From contig JAQGEQ010000110.1 in the NCBI GenBank assembly GCA_034620365.1, forward strand, positions 1 to 64,000: a DNA stretch of 64,000 nt, in the 5' to 3' direction. The notes beneath the pieces were generated by a model. The model was not told where the DNA came from and did not search any database. It was given only the letters and a program-made list of their open reading frames with translations. The stretch comes from Pegea sp. RAD2-039 (lineage: Eukaryota; Chordata; Thaliacea; Salpida; Salpidae). A program made the translations under genes and the position numbers. This document shows positions 11,222-22,129 of the stretch, piece after piece. Position 1 is the stretch's first letter. Every line of letters begins with the position of its first letter.

Positions 11222-12103
11222 CTAAAAGAATATATACACGGAGTTGGTGAAGTATGGATGTTTAAGAGCTGCATCTGCAGTTAATCTTTCAGTAGGGTTA
11301 CACACAAGTAATTTAGATATAAGATCGTGACCAGCTTGAGTCATATTTGGCAAAAGTGATGCCCAGTTAGGATTAGATGGGTATGTAGGAAAAGGTTTAT
11401 ACTTTGGCAAATTTTGAACACCAGGCCAAGTATGGTTGTTAGGAGTTCCTAATAAACGAAATATGCATTTTAATTGGTCATCTTCATCTCTACCAGGAAA
11501 TAAAGGGACTCCCTTATTTGATATTTCAGCAAAAATGCAACCAGCACTCCAAGTATCAATAGTAGTTGTGTATTTTGTGGCTCCAAATAGTACATCAGGT
11601 GGTCTGTACCATAAAGTGACAACTTCAGATGCCAACTTACAGACAGGAACTCCTAAAGACCTTGCCATTCCAAAATCAGCTATCTTTAACTCTCCATTTT
11701 TGCTAATTAACAAATTCTCAGGCTTCAAGTCACGATGTAAAACCCTTCTGCTATGACAAAACGCCAAACCTTTCATTAACTGAATCATGAACGAACGTGT
11801 AGTTGCAGGATCTATTGAATTTTTACAAGTTTCCAAATATTTACTCAAATCTTGCTCAAAAAACTTAAAAACTAAAACTACTTCAGTTTTATTGTGAATT
11901 ATATCATATAATTTGACAATATTCTCATGTTGCAGTTCTTTTAGGATAGAAACTTCACGCATAAGTGAACCTGGTACCCCCTCATCTTCGATTAGCTGAA
12001 TTTCTTTCAGAGCTAATATTTCGCCAGTTTTTTTATTCTTAGCTTTGTAGACAGTTCCATAAGTTCCTTCGCCAATCTTTTTAATTAATTTATATTTTTC
12101 CAT
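11222..12103 (-). CDS. cdk5: CDK5-type cyclin-dependent kinase, intronless
   Basis: A complete serine/threonine kinase of 293 residues is read without introns, close to the 292 residues of animal CDK5. It shows the glycine loop GEGTYG (11-16, with T14 and Y15), lysine K33, a CDK5-like helix [10 protein letters not shown] with E50, catalytic HRDLKPEN (D125), DFG (143-145) and [15 protein letters not shown]. The RPPDVLFG form is diagnostic of CDK5 rather than CDK1/2 (usually RAPE(I/V)LLG). The residue before the Ser-Glu at 159-160 is Ala, so the Ser-Ala order of human CDK5 at this point is swapped. A minus-strand AATAAA lies about 220 nt past the stop, near 11000. No poly(A) tract is seen, so a retrogene origin is suspected only from the missing introns. 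The duplicate unit U3 has no copy at the matching place. Confidence 0.9.
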   Translation of the reverse strand: MEKYKLIKKIGEGTYGTVYKAKNKKTGEILALKEIQLIEDEGVPGSLMREVSILKELQHENIVKLYDIIHNKTEVVLVFKFFEQDLSKYLETCKNSIDPATTRSFMIQLMKGLAFCHSRRVLHRDLKPENLLISKNGELKIADFGMARSLGVPVCKLASEVVTLWYRPPDVLFGATKYTTTIDTWSAGCIFAEISNKGVPLFPGRDEDDQLKCIFRLLGTPNNHTWPGVQNLPKYKPFPTYPSNPNWASLLPNMTQAGHDLISKLLVCNPTERLTADAALKHPYFTNSVYIFF

Positions 12104-12309
12104 TCTAATATTGTCTGAGTAGGCGGAATTTTTAAAAATAATTTTCTAACTAAGGAGTTCTACAAAAAAAAATCATATTATTCCTACAACAAATCAGTCT
12201 AAGCAATAGCTTGAAAGATAAAATAAAGATTAAAATAGAAATAAAAGTAGTTAAAAATTATCTTCATAAATCTTAGCTTAAAAACATATTTTCACGCACT
12301 TATTACTTA

Positions 12310-12690
12310 TTATTAGTTGACAATTATTTGTTGCCAGGTCTTACTTCCATAGGCGAAGACGAATCAAGCCCTGGACCACCTATAAGTACAATTGCGAATG
12401 AGGATACTGGATATTATCTTTCGCCACCACCCTTGTAGGACTGTTAGAGGTGTATGTTGGCCACCATGCTATCCTCATACATGGTCAAGACTTTGATAAA
12501 AGTGGAAAGTAGCGTGAGCTGAACTCTATTCTGCTGCTGACTCACACAATTTAGTATCCTGGAAATTAGTATCATCGCCCGAAAGGTCGAGAAATTGAAT
12601 CTTATGATGGCGGTGTTCGAGCCCACACCGAATGTAGTAGCAGCTGATCGCCTTGAACTCCAGTTTATCTCATCTCAACTTAATATTTTA
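12310..12690. repeat. Moderately GC-rich repeat-like stretch, duplicated
   Basis: This contains no intact gene; a 60-codon minus-strand frame (12444-12626) is kept in the copy at 41228-41410 but resembles nothing I know. The right end of the copy is where the full-length LINE inserted in U3. Confidence 0.35.
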
Positions 12691-12694
12691 GAAA

Positions 12695-13430
12695 TCTATC
12701 CTTCTGTTTCAACTTCTTAAATTATTTGAAATGTTGAACGGATCGAAAAAATCATATCAAAAAATTAGTAAAAAAACGATTTGGGCAATTGGTATAAAAA
12801 GCGAAATGTAGAAGTTACAAAATTTGAAACTTACTTTTGCAGATGTAAAAGTTTGAAAGAGTAGTTATAAAAAAGGAAAAAAAAACAATACAACAATAAA
12901 ATCGAGTTTATCAAACCTTAAAACTGTCATGAGAGTTAATATGCTTTCTCGTTGATAACTAGTAACTCTATAACTTTTATAATCGGTAAATATTTACGAC
13001 TACTGCTATCTCAGTAGAAAGTTGATACAACTGTTTATATCTAAGAAGGCACATCCTATTTTACCATTTAATATTGTTAAATCAATCATTGTGAAAGCAC
13101 ATAAAAATCAACTTATCTTACATGTTGGAGTCCAATTATTACAAAAAAGCTTTTCCACATTGAAAGGACATCTTAGTTGAATGAGTGAAGCACTTTTCAA
13201 ATTAAAATCATATGTACAATAAGCTCACACAAATTGCTTAAAAATGTTTTATTTTAAAAAAAGAAGTCTATTTTATGTACATTTGAAAGTGTACTTTATA
13301 TTATTATTACTAAGCTATGTTTGTTTACCTAATTTTGTAAAAAAGGCTGTTAAACTGTTTCAAAGTTAATATAAGTGCAGGTTAGTATTGATTTATTAAT
13401 AAAGATTTGGATTTACTACAATATATATTT
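12695..13430. other. Intergenic DNA with no feature seen
   Basis: AT-rich DNA without convincing reading frames. The matching stretch in U3 (46015-46920) carries about 145 extra bases at 46268-46412. Confidence 0.4.
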
Positions 13431-13439
13431 AAATAATAA

Positions 13440-13830
13440 GATAAGTGCTGATACATTACAAATGTCACAGCAGCAGAACACAAGGTGGTATGACCAGAGA
13501 TTCATTTATAGATTGAATACCATTATCAGAGATAAGGCAACGGTTGCTAAAGCACAACAATTTAAGAGTGAAAGAAGCCTTTCATATAGCAATGACACTT
13601 GGAGGTGCCCGGCAGAAAAATAATGCTTTGGTGCCATCACATGGCTCAAAGCAACAGGAGAAACAGTAAATTCAATAAAACTTAAGGATGAGGACTAAGC
13701 AAAAGTAGCGGCCATAAAGAGAGCTTTAAATGTGGAGGTAGCAAGCCTCATGATTTTAGAAAATTTCGAGCTGGATCAAGCATATGTTTCAAATGTAGGG
13801 AATTTCTTAAAAGTTAGCCTATTAAAGACA
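13440..13830 (+). mobile_element. Gag-like retroelement relic with zinc-knuckle remnant
   Basis: Pieces in shifting frames read like an LTR-retrotransposon Gag: AFHIAMTLGGARQKN, similar to the EIA..ME.A region before the zinc knuckle, and then FKCGGSKPH...ICFKC, which resembles a Cys-rich knuckle. Stops and frameshifts separate them. It is duplicated at about 46920-47275. The class (Ty3/Gypsy-like) is a guess from these short matches. Confidence 0.4.
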
Positions 13831-13915
13831 CAGAACAAAAAGATAACGCTGTTTGTTTTTAGGGACCTCTGTGTTGAAGTGCTGATAGGAAAGTCACAAT
13901 AAAGATGCATGATTT

Positions 13916-15058
13916 ATGAGGTGCTTAAAAGCTTTCGTTCTACGTTTCCTTCTCTTTGTAATTTTCATCGAAGATCTCATCAGAAGATTAGTAGCAGTAG
14001 ATGATGTCAGTGTGTTTGTGTATGCAGATGATGTCAGTTATTTTCTTGTAATCCTTCAAGACTTCAAACAGCGCTACACACCAGAAAACTGGTCTATGAG
14101 CTGGCAGCTCAGAATCCAGTCCAACAAAGTCTGAACTTATAACTTTTTCTCGTAAGCCAGCTGTAAATTGCTCGAACCAGTATTTCATCAATGGATTTAT
14201 TATTCAACAAATATCTTTGGTACTAGACCTTGGTGTTACTCTATCATCTGACTTTAAATGGCACAATTATGTTTCTAAAATCTTTGCAAAATAATCATCC
14301 CTGTCTACTTTATTGTAAAGACCGTTAAATTAAAGAGTCCAGACTTCTTTATCAACCTCGTCAAATTGTACGTACGTCCAATTCTTGTATACAATGTCAG
14401 TGCATGGATGCCATATCAAGTTGGTGATACCAAAATAATCGAATCTATTCAGGCAACATTTACGAGATTGGTATGCAGGAAACTTAAAATTAAATACAAT
14501 AGTTATAAATATCGTCTCAGTCTCTTCAATTTAGATACTTTGTAAATTAGACGGACTAAATACGACTTAATTCTTATTTTTGAAATTATCCACAATTTAA
14601 TTGACCTTCAGTTTGATGATTTCTTTTCCATCATTCCTTCCCTTAAGTTATATCAGCTCAGACGACACACATTACATCTTTATAAGCCCATACCACCTGG
14701 TACATTAATCAGAGCGAACTTTTCTCATACCGCACAATTAGTACATGGAACAAGCTGCCATCAGACATTGTCATGCCAGAATCACTCGTGTTGTTTAAAC
14801 AGAAGTTAAACCGTTATAATATTGTCAACATTGCCATTTCTAAACTGTGAATTTTGCCTTTTTTTTATATTATTATAATTTTATGTAATTGTTCACTTTT
14901 ATATGTTTTGAGGACTAACGAAATGCCATGTATTACATCTTCCTCTTTCTATATTTCTAAATTAATAAATGTTATATGTGAGAATGTGTGTTAGCAAGTG
15001 GTAGTCTCCTTTGGCACCCTCCTTCTCATTTATTGTAATAAATAAGAATAAATAAATA
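13916..15058 (+). mobile_element. LINE relic (same family as the 41.5-46 kb element), 3' part
   Basis: Broken plus-strand frames match the reverse-transcriptase and C-terminal region of ORF2 at 41652-44702: FIEDLIRRL and VFVYADD, then WMPYQVGD, IESIQATFTRLVCRKL and SLFNLDTL. The 3' end has the same terminal sequence ('ggcaccctccttctcatttattgtaa') and a TAAA-type tail (about 15035-15058). There are many stops. A sister relic with the same end lies at 47400-48480. Confidence 0.75.
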
Positions 15059-15399
15059 ACATATGCAGTCACATCTAACAAAGCAATCACTATCTTCTAA
15101 TTGTTTATGAAAGCTTAGTTTGAAGTTATAAAAATATAATTCATATATTATCAGTTTGTTATTGAGCTACAAATATTTTGTTTAAAACTTTGTAGTGTAT
15201 CTGTAAAATAGTTCATTATAACTTATTGAAAAAAATCAGAACACAACAAAAGTCCAACTATAACACAGTTAGCAATTACATAAAGTATAAATTTAAAAAT
15301 TGATATTCTAATAAATCACTCGTCAACAAAATCATTATTTTTAAACTTTATATAAAAACAAGTAACAAAATTGGTTGTAGTGATGGAGTCTTATAGTTC
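15058..15399. repeat. Dispersed 330-bp repeat, copy 2
   Basis: Homologous to 2250-2590. It directly follows the LINE tail, and its right end at 15399 is the junction of the inferred MPG deletion. Confidence 0.65.
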
Positions 15400-15545
15400 A
15401 AATTGTTTTCTGATTCGCACGTTTTCCTGTTTCAAAAAGTTTCTTTCAAGTCGCGCTTTCCTTTCTTGGAATATCTTTTCAACTCTAACTCAATGATTTC
15501 AAGATCGCTTTTGATAATTTGTCAATGTAATAAAACTCGATTTTA
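15400..15545 (+). other. Orphan MPG 3' end after deletion of the gene body
   Basis: This matches the 3' untranslated end of MPG1 (from 30175) and MPG2 (from 57669), including AATAAA, but no MPG exons lie to its left. Instead it abuts the 330-bp repeat. In U3 the same repeat end (48829) is separated from the MPG end (57669) by 8839 bp, so the body of one MPG appears to be deleted here. Confidence 0.65.
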
Positions 15546-15789
15546 GCAAATAATTAAGTCTGTTTTTATCAGTTCACGCCACTCCCCACTATAATCAAAT
15601 TTAATGATCATACATGAAGGTAGTATTATATCCAACATACATCTCTAATATTCTAATAGAGCTGACGGCGGAAGATGACATCTAAAAGCCACAGTTACGA
15701 TTTTGCTCTTAAGTAGTCTAGGGTATGAGTTGTCTTTGCCATGGTGCAGAGATAAAAGAAGCAACTGGTGGCAAAATATATAAGATAAT

Positions 15790-15880
15790 CCCAATCTGGA
15801 AGTTGTTTGATGCTGATTGGTTATAATTGGTTGGTTGATACTGGTGGTTGATACTGGTTGATTATGCTAATGGTACTTAA
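15790..15880 (+). repeat. Short imperfect tandem repeat (ggttgatactggt)
   Basis: Three to four overlapping GGTTG(A)TACTGGT-like units. The same array is in U4 at about 58075-58125. Confidence 0.5.
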
Positions 15881-15994
15881 AAACCTTAAAATTAGAGTAA
15901 AATCAGTTTTATTTTTATTTGATAAATTTGTTCATTAACTCATTAAAAGTTAAGTTGAATACAATAAATAAATTTGATATTATATAATACTTAT

Positions 15995-16245
15995 GCATAT
16001 AATTACCAGACGCAAACTCTAAATTTACAACTGGAGTTGGAGCCTTGTAGGCAGCTTGTCGCTGTACTCAAAGTCGTTCTAGCTGCTCCTGCGACGATAG
16101 CCGGGTGAGACCGCGTTAGTCCGTCTGTTACGTCACAAAACCTTGAAGAGTGGAATCCTGCTGCATAGGCAACAACTGGATTTCTACAAATTCTCTTCTG
16201 GCATATTTGCATAATTCTTAGCCGATTTCGGACGAAAAGAACATC
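15995..16245 (-). repeat. GC-richer dispersed repeat (second orientation)
   Basis: The minus strand matches the repeat at 5935-6330 through the GCAGGAGCAGCTAGAACG core. A 69-codon minus-strand frame (16003-16212) is kept open in the U4 copy (58266-58475), with six or so substitutions. The frame includes DVTDGLTRSHPA and AGAARTTLSTAT. Coding status is uncertain. Confidence 0.5.
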
Positions 16246-16360
16246 TAATAAAACACCGTGACAAACATTGCACTAGATAAAATGAAACGTTTACCAATAT
16301 TCATAAGATGATATAAATTTTTAACTAACAAGAGAAGAACTTACAAAAGCTAATTCTAAA

Positions 16361-16456
16361 ATGAGTTCTGGAAAAGAACCAAGCAACAGCGGTGTACCAA
16401 CTGACTTACTATTGCAATGCAAAGTTTGTCTTCTTCTCTTTTCTACGATATTTTAA
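16361..16456 (+). pseudogene. Small reading frame with nonsense change (intact in U4)
   Basis: An ATG at 16361 opens MSSGKEPSNSGVPTD and includes a C-x2-C pair, but ends at a TAA (16454-16456). The U4 copy has CAA at that codon and runs to 54 residues (58624-58788). No family is recognised. It may be an exon of a larger gene or noncoding. Confidence 0.3.
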
Positions 16457-16639
16457 TCAAATGTTGGAGTGAAAGAAAAGATTTCACAAGAAATTCACGA
16501 TGTAAAGATCATTTTACAGAAATAAAGGATGTCAGATCTGATTGCAATATTCACATAGGAAAATCGTTGCTTAAAATTTTAAAGTATTTGGAGGTTTGTT
16601 ACTTCCTCTTCTGCAAATATCGCTGAAAGAATAAATCCA

Positions 16640-17540
16640 GAGTCAAGTTGAAGGTTTCGATCTAACATCTTTTTCTGTTAAGATAAGCTGTCATTCTGTT
16701 GATGCTAAATCATTCTGCTAATTTGGAAAGGGACAAGAAAGTTAATTTTGCAACTAATTTTAGCTTCAAGTTTTAAAATTTCAAGAACATTTTCTTTTAA
16801 TATATAGTAACATTAAAAAATACTAAAACTTCCATTTGAAAGATGATAAAAACAGCTTCAAGCTAATGATATGAGAAGACAAAAAAGTTTAAGGTTTTAT
16901 GTTTTCAGAAATTAATTTTTTAAGATAGATAAAATAAATTATTAAAGTAAGCAGCTTAAAGTGAAAATAAAATAAGTTAAATCTTTCAAAATTAACATAA
17001 AGATAAAAGTTCTTAAATGAATTGCCTAATTTCATTTAAACGCACTATTTAGCATTACATCCTGGATATTTTGCAAATATAATTACAATTTAGATACCTA
17101 TACATTCGTGTGATAAGTCAAACAGTTTTAAGAGTTAAATTCTAAATCAAGGTAGCCAAACTTTGAGCTATATAAAAAGTCTTGGATATTTTGTTTTAGC
17201 TCGTTTGTATACTCAACAAATTTGTAATTATCGAAAATATTGCAAACAATTGATTTCAAACAAGAATTATGTTTCTCAATCATAACTGATTTAATATATC
17301 AGACAAAAAATAATATACAATCAAACTTTTGGCATTTTATTTGTTTTATTGAATGAAATAATATCAAAAATCGTGAAAACGTTTAAAAGTTTGCAATAAT
17401 GCAGATTAATAACAAAGTTTTCAACGATTGTGAATAAATTAAAAAATTTATAATGATTTTCTGTGGAAATATTTGAAGAGCTTTCTATCAAATGTTCCTA
17501 CATTGAAGTTTTTACGATGTTTGCAAACATCCACAATAAT
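16640..17540. other. AT-rich spacer, no gene seen
   Basis: This lies between the small frame and F317 copy 2. From about 17045 onward it aligns with the region downstream of F317 in the other units (480-980). No reading frame is kept between copies. Confidence 0.45.
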
Positions 17541-17545
17541 TCAAT

Positions 17546-18499
17546 TCATTTTGCAATTAATAAGGCTAAGTTAAATAAAGGAAATATTAATTTTGAGGAT
17601 GCAGCACCCATATAATAGAAAGTTTTGTCAATTATGGAGCTTTTGCAAGAAATGCTAAGTTTGTTTTTCAAACTTTTCCAAATTGACTTTTTCTGAGGTT
17701 TAGGTTCAGCAGCCATAATTAATGGTGAAACCCGATTCTTCCTCATAAACAAATTACGAAAACTAGATGAGCTTCTTGCTTTAATCGGTGTAGTTTTGAT
17801 ATTTTCTTTAAATGGCATATATTCAAAGCATTGCTCAATACTTTTCTTTTTTATTTCATTGTTATTGCCATCACCTCCAGCATAAAACGATTCAATGCTT
17901 TTTATTTCATCTATGGAGTTTAAACTATCACCATCTCCATCACAAGCACCATAAGTATCACTACTTTCAAAGCTAGTTGATATAACGTCTTCAACTAACT
18001 CGGGAATACAAGGTGGTATGCTAAGATTTCGTAGTTGATTCTTAAACTCAGCTTTTGTTACAGCTAAATTTCTTTTTTTACTCAACTGAATCTTCTTTTT
18101 ATTTTTCTTAGAACGTTTTTTAGATTTTTTAACTTTCGGTTTGTGTGTGGAAATCCACAAAGGTGGAAGCCCATTAATATGTTTGTAGGGCTTGTTACAA
18201 CCAATTTTAAGGTTCTCTAGTGAATAACTTCTTCTTTGAAGCAAGTTAGTTTCTTTATGGCTTTTCATCACCAGCAAGGGTGGAGCAGAGTCTGGTCGAG
18301 AATTACCATCTCGATTCAGGTTTATTTTTTCAACATCGTCGATGTTAAAATCTTCCTGAAGACAAATTTTTTCAAGGGCCAGAAACTCCCACAACTCGAT
18401 TTTATCTTCGAGTAAACGATTACAATGAGAGCTGACTCTATAATCATTCAAACTTGGCTTCACTGAAAGACTCATTTTAGAAATTCGTGAAATGCTCAT
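17546..18499 (-). CDS. F317 copy 2, intronless 317-residue protein of unknown function
   Basis: An uninterrupted 317-codon frame is present in three near-identical intact copies in the window, which supports it as a real gene. Visible features are a charged N-terminal helix-prone region (about 25-60), a strongly basic block at about 119-144 (KKSKKRSKKNKKK, like a nuclear-localisation signal), and an acidic D/G/S/E stretch at about 168-212. A Ser/Lys-rich region (240-285) and a mildly hydrophobic C-terminus (about 292-316) follow. There is no signal peptide at the start and no known domain. It converges on MPG in U3 and U4; here its MPG partner is deleted. A CRE site at 18570-18577 lies 71 bp upstream of the ATG. 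Confidence 0.7.
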   Translation of the reverse strand: MSISRISKMSLSVKPSLNDYRVSSHCNRLLEDKIELWEFLALEKICLQEDFNIDDVEKINLNRDGNSRPDSAPPLLVMKSHKETNLLQRRSYSLENLKIGCNKPYKHINGLPPLWISTHKPKVKKSKKRSKKNKKKIQLSKKRNLAVTKAEFKNQLRNLSIPPCIPELVEDVISTSFESSDTYGACDGDGDSLNSIDEIKSIESFYAGGDGNNNEIKKKSIEQCFEYMPFKENIKTTPIKARSSSSFRNLFMRKNRVSPLIMAAEPKPQKKSIWKSLKNKLSISCKSSIIDKTFYYMGAASSKLIFPLFNLALLIAK

Positions 18500-18569
18500 A
18501 TGCGTGCCGAATACTAATAATAAAATGTGTTAAAACTTGGCAAAAGTATAAAGATGAAAGGTTTAATAG

Positions 18570-18577
18570 TGACGTCA
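18570..18577. promoter_or_regulatory. CRE-type palindrome upstream of F317 copy 2
   Basis: TGACGTCA 71 bp upstream of the ATG, the same place as in the other three copies. Confidence 0.5.
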
Positions 18578-18809
18578 TAATTGAATTGGGTAACAACTGA
18601 GCTCGTTGTCAAAATAGTCAGAGACATCAACAATCTCAATGAGGTATCTTAAACGCTTGTTTATTCTTTTTTAAACATTTTAGTAATATAAACTTTCAGC
18701 TATTATACATGCAATACAAAAGTTTATCAAATATCATTTTTTATTTTTACCATTGAAGGGTGAAATAAATATCCTTCAGATAAACTTTAATCTTATAATC
18801 ATCCCATAA

Positions 18810-19145
18810 CAAACATATGAAGTCACATGTAACAAAGTAATCAGTATCTTCTAATTGTTTATGAAAGCTTAGTTTGAAGTTATAGAAATATAATTCATAT
18901 ATTATCAGTTTTTTGTTGAGATACAAATATTTTGTGGAAAACTTTTTAGTGTATCAGTACAATGGTTCAATATAACTTATTGAAAAAAAATCAGAACACA
19001 ACAAAAGTACAACTATAACACAGTTGGCAATTACATAAAGTATAACTCCCAAAAATTGATATTCTAATAAATCACTCGTCAACAAAATCATTCTTTTTAA
19101 ACTTGATATAAAAAGATGTCAGAGAATTGGCTGTAGTGATGGAGT
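18810..19145. repeat. Dispersed 330-bp repeat, copy 3
   Basis: Homologous to 2250-2590, in the same position relative to F317. Confidence 0.65.
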
Positions 19146-19159
19146 CTCATATGTAACCA

Positions 19160-19560
19160 ACTTCTATGGCTTTGACGTTATATATTTTTTCTATCTCAGT
19201 TCAAAAATAGCATCATCAGTATCAATAGAAGCCGAGATCAACTGCTGCATCGGTAAAGCAACTGACACATTTGCACAGTTCACCTCCAGGATTTGGATAC
19301 TCCAAAACTATCTATCAGAACCAAGGCTGCCATCTATAAAGCCTTCGTTTGTAGTCCACTAGTGTAAGCCATCAAAACTTGGACTCTGTCTAATAAACTC
19401 ATCATTTTCATTTTTGCTGACATTTTAGTATCAAACGTATAAAGTGGCAGCAAAAGATCTCCAGCAAAGAAAGCGCACTGGCCTGGTAATGATGTACAAC
19501 ATGCGAAGACACCTCAGGCTTCGCTGGTGTGGTCACAAATGTGGTCACATATAGTTCATG
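19160..19560 (+). mobile_element. RTE-like LINE, decayed C-terminal fragment
   Basis: Same relic as at 2600-3010. Here the LRLRWCGH motif is clearest (about 19505-19545), after IGKATDTFAQ and KAAIYKAFV. Frameshifts separate the motifs. Confidence 0.65.
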
Positions 19561-19619
19561 ATGACAAGTGTAGTTGATTTCTTAGACACCATAGAATAAA
19601 ACAGAAAGTTTTCTAATTA

Positions 19620-20035
19620 TATCAGTTGATTTAAATTGTGAGCCAACAACATTTTGAACAGTTTGCTTTTTGACAAGATGAATTTTAACAGAAACATTTT
19701 CTTGAGCTTTGCAACTCGCAAAATTGCCGTGTTTAGATGCGTTTATCAACACCAAACCACAACAAAAATGTCCCAGATGACCCCTTAGCTTGAAGTACTA
19801 GCACAAGCTGGATCTTATCTTGGTAATACGCAGCCTTCTAGACAATGGCATATTGACAAGATCATACTCATAGTGCTGATTGCAGCAGCGATTACTATCT
19901 TGCATATCTTTTTAATATGCTGCGAATGATTTATATCTGTTTAGAAAGATAATGTGTAAGTTAAAAACGGATCGTAAACTCTACTTAGACATCATCTTAA
20001 TAAAACAGAATCTTTAACAACCATACACATACAAT
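19620..20035. other. Repeat-derived spacer, no intact gene
   Basis: This aligns with 61860-62275. In U4 a 102-codon minus-strand frame (61740-62048) spans the equivalent; here a small insertion near 19735 breaks it. No family is recognised. Confidence 0.35.
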
Positions 20036-20039
20036 CGTT

Positions 20040-21195
20040 ATGTCAAGATCTATCATCTCAGAGACATTTGTGAAAATGTCGAAGTAGAAAAGAAAAGGAG
20101 TATTGCCATTTACAAATTTTATAAAATTTATAAATTTTATTTGTTATAAAAACGCTATTAAATTGGTTGTTTAGCAGTTCAGCTTCAATCTCTGGTTCCA
20201 TCACAAGCTGGTTGTTGTTATCAATCAAGGAAAGTATTCGAGATCTCGCCTTAAGCTTGTGATTTATGAAACCAAAAAATGTTTTCTAATGTTTTAGATT
20301 TGAATTTGATTCGATTTTGGATTTGAATGCTAGGTGAAGATTAGAATGCACCCTCTCTTCCAAAATAGAAAGTAGAGATAGATTTGTGATAAGCGATACT
20401 AAGATCTTTATAAATAGATTTAATAAAGGGTCCAATATTGTTAGCTTGTATGGGAAGTTTTCCCACTAATTTTAAATTCGGAGTATTCAAAGCAATTTTA
20501 ATAACATTTAAGCCCCCCAAAATATACAACTCAGGACAAATAACACTTTTCAAACCTCTATAAGACCTTAATAGTAAACCTGTCATTGATTTTAGAGGGT
20601 GGTGGGTATATACATAAAAATGGAGACAATTAGGACTTTGAGTAATGAAAATTTAAAGTGATAATCTCAAATCTGGGACATTTAATGGCATCGATCTGAT
20701 TTCTGGAGATCTTGGGTGTCAGCGAAGTTTTGTAAATTACGCAAACACCACCGCCTCTATCACACAGTCTGTCACACCGTAAAACACAAAAGAGATTCCC
20801 GTCAACCAGAAAAGAATCAGGATAAAACGGTTTCAACCAAGTTTCAGTAATAAGAACAAATGTGAAATCTTGAAAATGCAAAATAGCTTTCAATTGGAAA
20901 ATTTTATTAATAATCGACCGTGCGTTGAAGAACATACCTAATGTAATAGAAGAATTGTCTTTTTGACGCTCGTGAGATTTGATGATGGGCTTCTGTGAAC
21001 CAATATCTTTGGCTGGAAGGATGGTATTCCCATTGTGTGCAAACAGGATGTTACAGAACGAGATGTGGGTTCAGTAGTTACTTGCCACTTCTGTTTTTTG
21101 ATAAAAACCTTGACAATTCTCAAGGCCCATGGTGGACCTCTAACTTTGTATTTTAAATCAGTTGGTTGTTTCTTTTGATTTCGATTATAAGTTTC
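20040..21195 (-). mobile_element. LINE relic: ORF1 end plus ORF2 endonuclease region
   Basis: Read on the minus strand this begins with the last part of ORF1 (QPTDLKYKVRGPPWAL). It continues into ORF2 (GMFFNARSIINKIFQ, FVLITETWLKPFYPDSF, CDRGGGVCVIYKTSL) and, after internal deletions, reaches the linker NNNQLVMEPE...ELLNNQF. The same order is seen in the full-length element at 41470-46014, but the sequence is clearly diverged, so this is a separate, older insertion. A sister copy lies at 62285-63395. Confidence 0.75.
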
Positions 21196-21199
21196 CTTA

Positions 21200-21860
21200 G
21201 AAAAACATTTTTGTAAATAAATTGATTTAACTTGCTGCGAGGAACCTGAACTTATATAACAGGTAGAAATAAAATCTGCAAAGAAACTTTGACAAATATT
21301 TAGATATATTTATTATCATTTATATACAATTATGCAAGTTGAATTTCTTTGTAGCTTTTTATAATTCAAAATATTTTATTCTTAAAGTTTTTTGAGTGTG
21401 TCAAATTTCAAAAGTCCTCTTTTCGAAAAAACAAAACAAAATTTCATTCTTACAACTACAAATTAACTTAACATGTTTTAGCAATAAGTAATATCTATTA
21501 AAAAGAAAACAATTTCAAGTACTAGGGTAAAAGAAAATTGTATAAGCTTGATTATATTACAGTTAATAATTCGCCTTGCAAAAAACGATAAATTTTCTAC
21601 ATTTAAAAACAAGAATTAATTTTATCTAGCTTTCATTGATTGAGTTTAATTCTCAAATATCGATTTTAACAGTTTTCAGATGAGTTTAAACTTAAAATAT
21701 CTTTCTTATGTTTTAAGCTGATGGCTGAAGTGATGTTTTCAAAGAATAAACATCATATTCTAGTTTTGTCAAATTATTAATTTATTAATTTATATAATTT
21801 GCTATTTGCTCACATCTACACTAGAATAGTCTTCCAAAGCTAGATTTGAACCAACTATGA
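21200..21860. other. Upstream flank of MPG1, no gene seen
   Basis: AT-rich. It aligns with 48985-49430 and with 63400-64000, so it is the normal left flank of an MPG. Confidence 0.45.
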
Positions 21861-21866
21861 CACTAA

Positions 21867-21874
21867 TGACGTCA
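21867..21874. promoter_or_regulatory. CRE-type palindrome upstream of MPG1
   Basis: TGACGTCA in 'ctaatgacgtcataatgcc', kept at 49436-49443 before MPG2. Confidence 0.4.
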
Positions 21875-21984
21875 TAATGCCAATTTTTAGTTGATGGGTG
21901 AATATAACAATTATTATCAAATATTTTTCACTTGATTTAATGAGCTAACTGCGTTCTTTGTATAAAGCCGAAATTCAAGTTATT

Positions 21985-22002
21985 ATGGAAAAAACTATTG
22001 AA
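21985..22002 (+). other. Candidate first coding micro-exon of MPG1
   Basis: ATG plus five codons (MEKTIE) ends at a GTAATT donor in phase 0, as exon a requires. It is unchanged at 49554-49571. Against it, a TATAAA at 21961 is too close to be the promoter of this ATG. A second candidate core promoter, TAATAAAA at 22130-22137 with TCAGTT at 22160-22165, lies downstream and would exclude it. A 20-codon hydrophobic leader at 22261 (MKLSMLCHLYCFYA) lacks a convincing donor. Confidence 0.25.
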
Positions 22003-22129
22003 GTAATTTGATTTTTGTAATATATTATCGGTTTTAATCTTTAAAATGCTTAGTATAGTATTAAGTAAGACTTTTTATAAGTATTTTAAGCAAAAGAAGA
22101 GTTTAAACATTTAGTTGCCTAAACTTACG

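Noticed and set aside
11436-11756. 106-codon plus-strand frame
   Set aside because: Antisense shadow of the CDK5-like gene.
12600-12635. GTTCGAGCC, a match to the tRNA/SINE B-box
   Set aside because: No paired T-arm, A-box or acceptor stem could be found around it.
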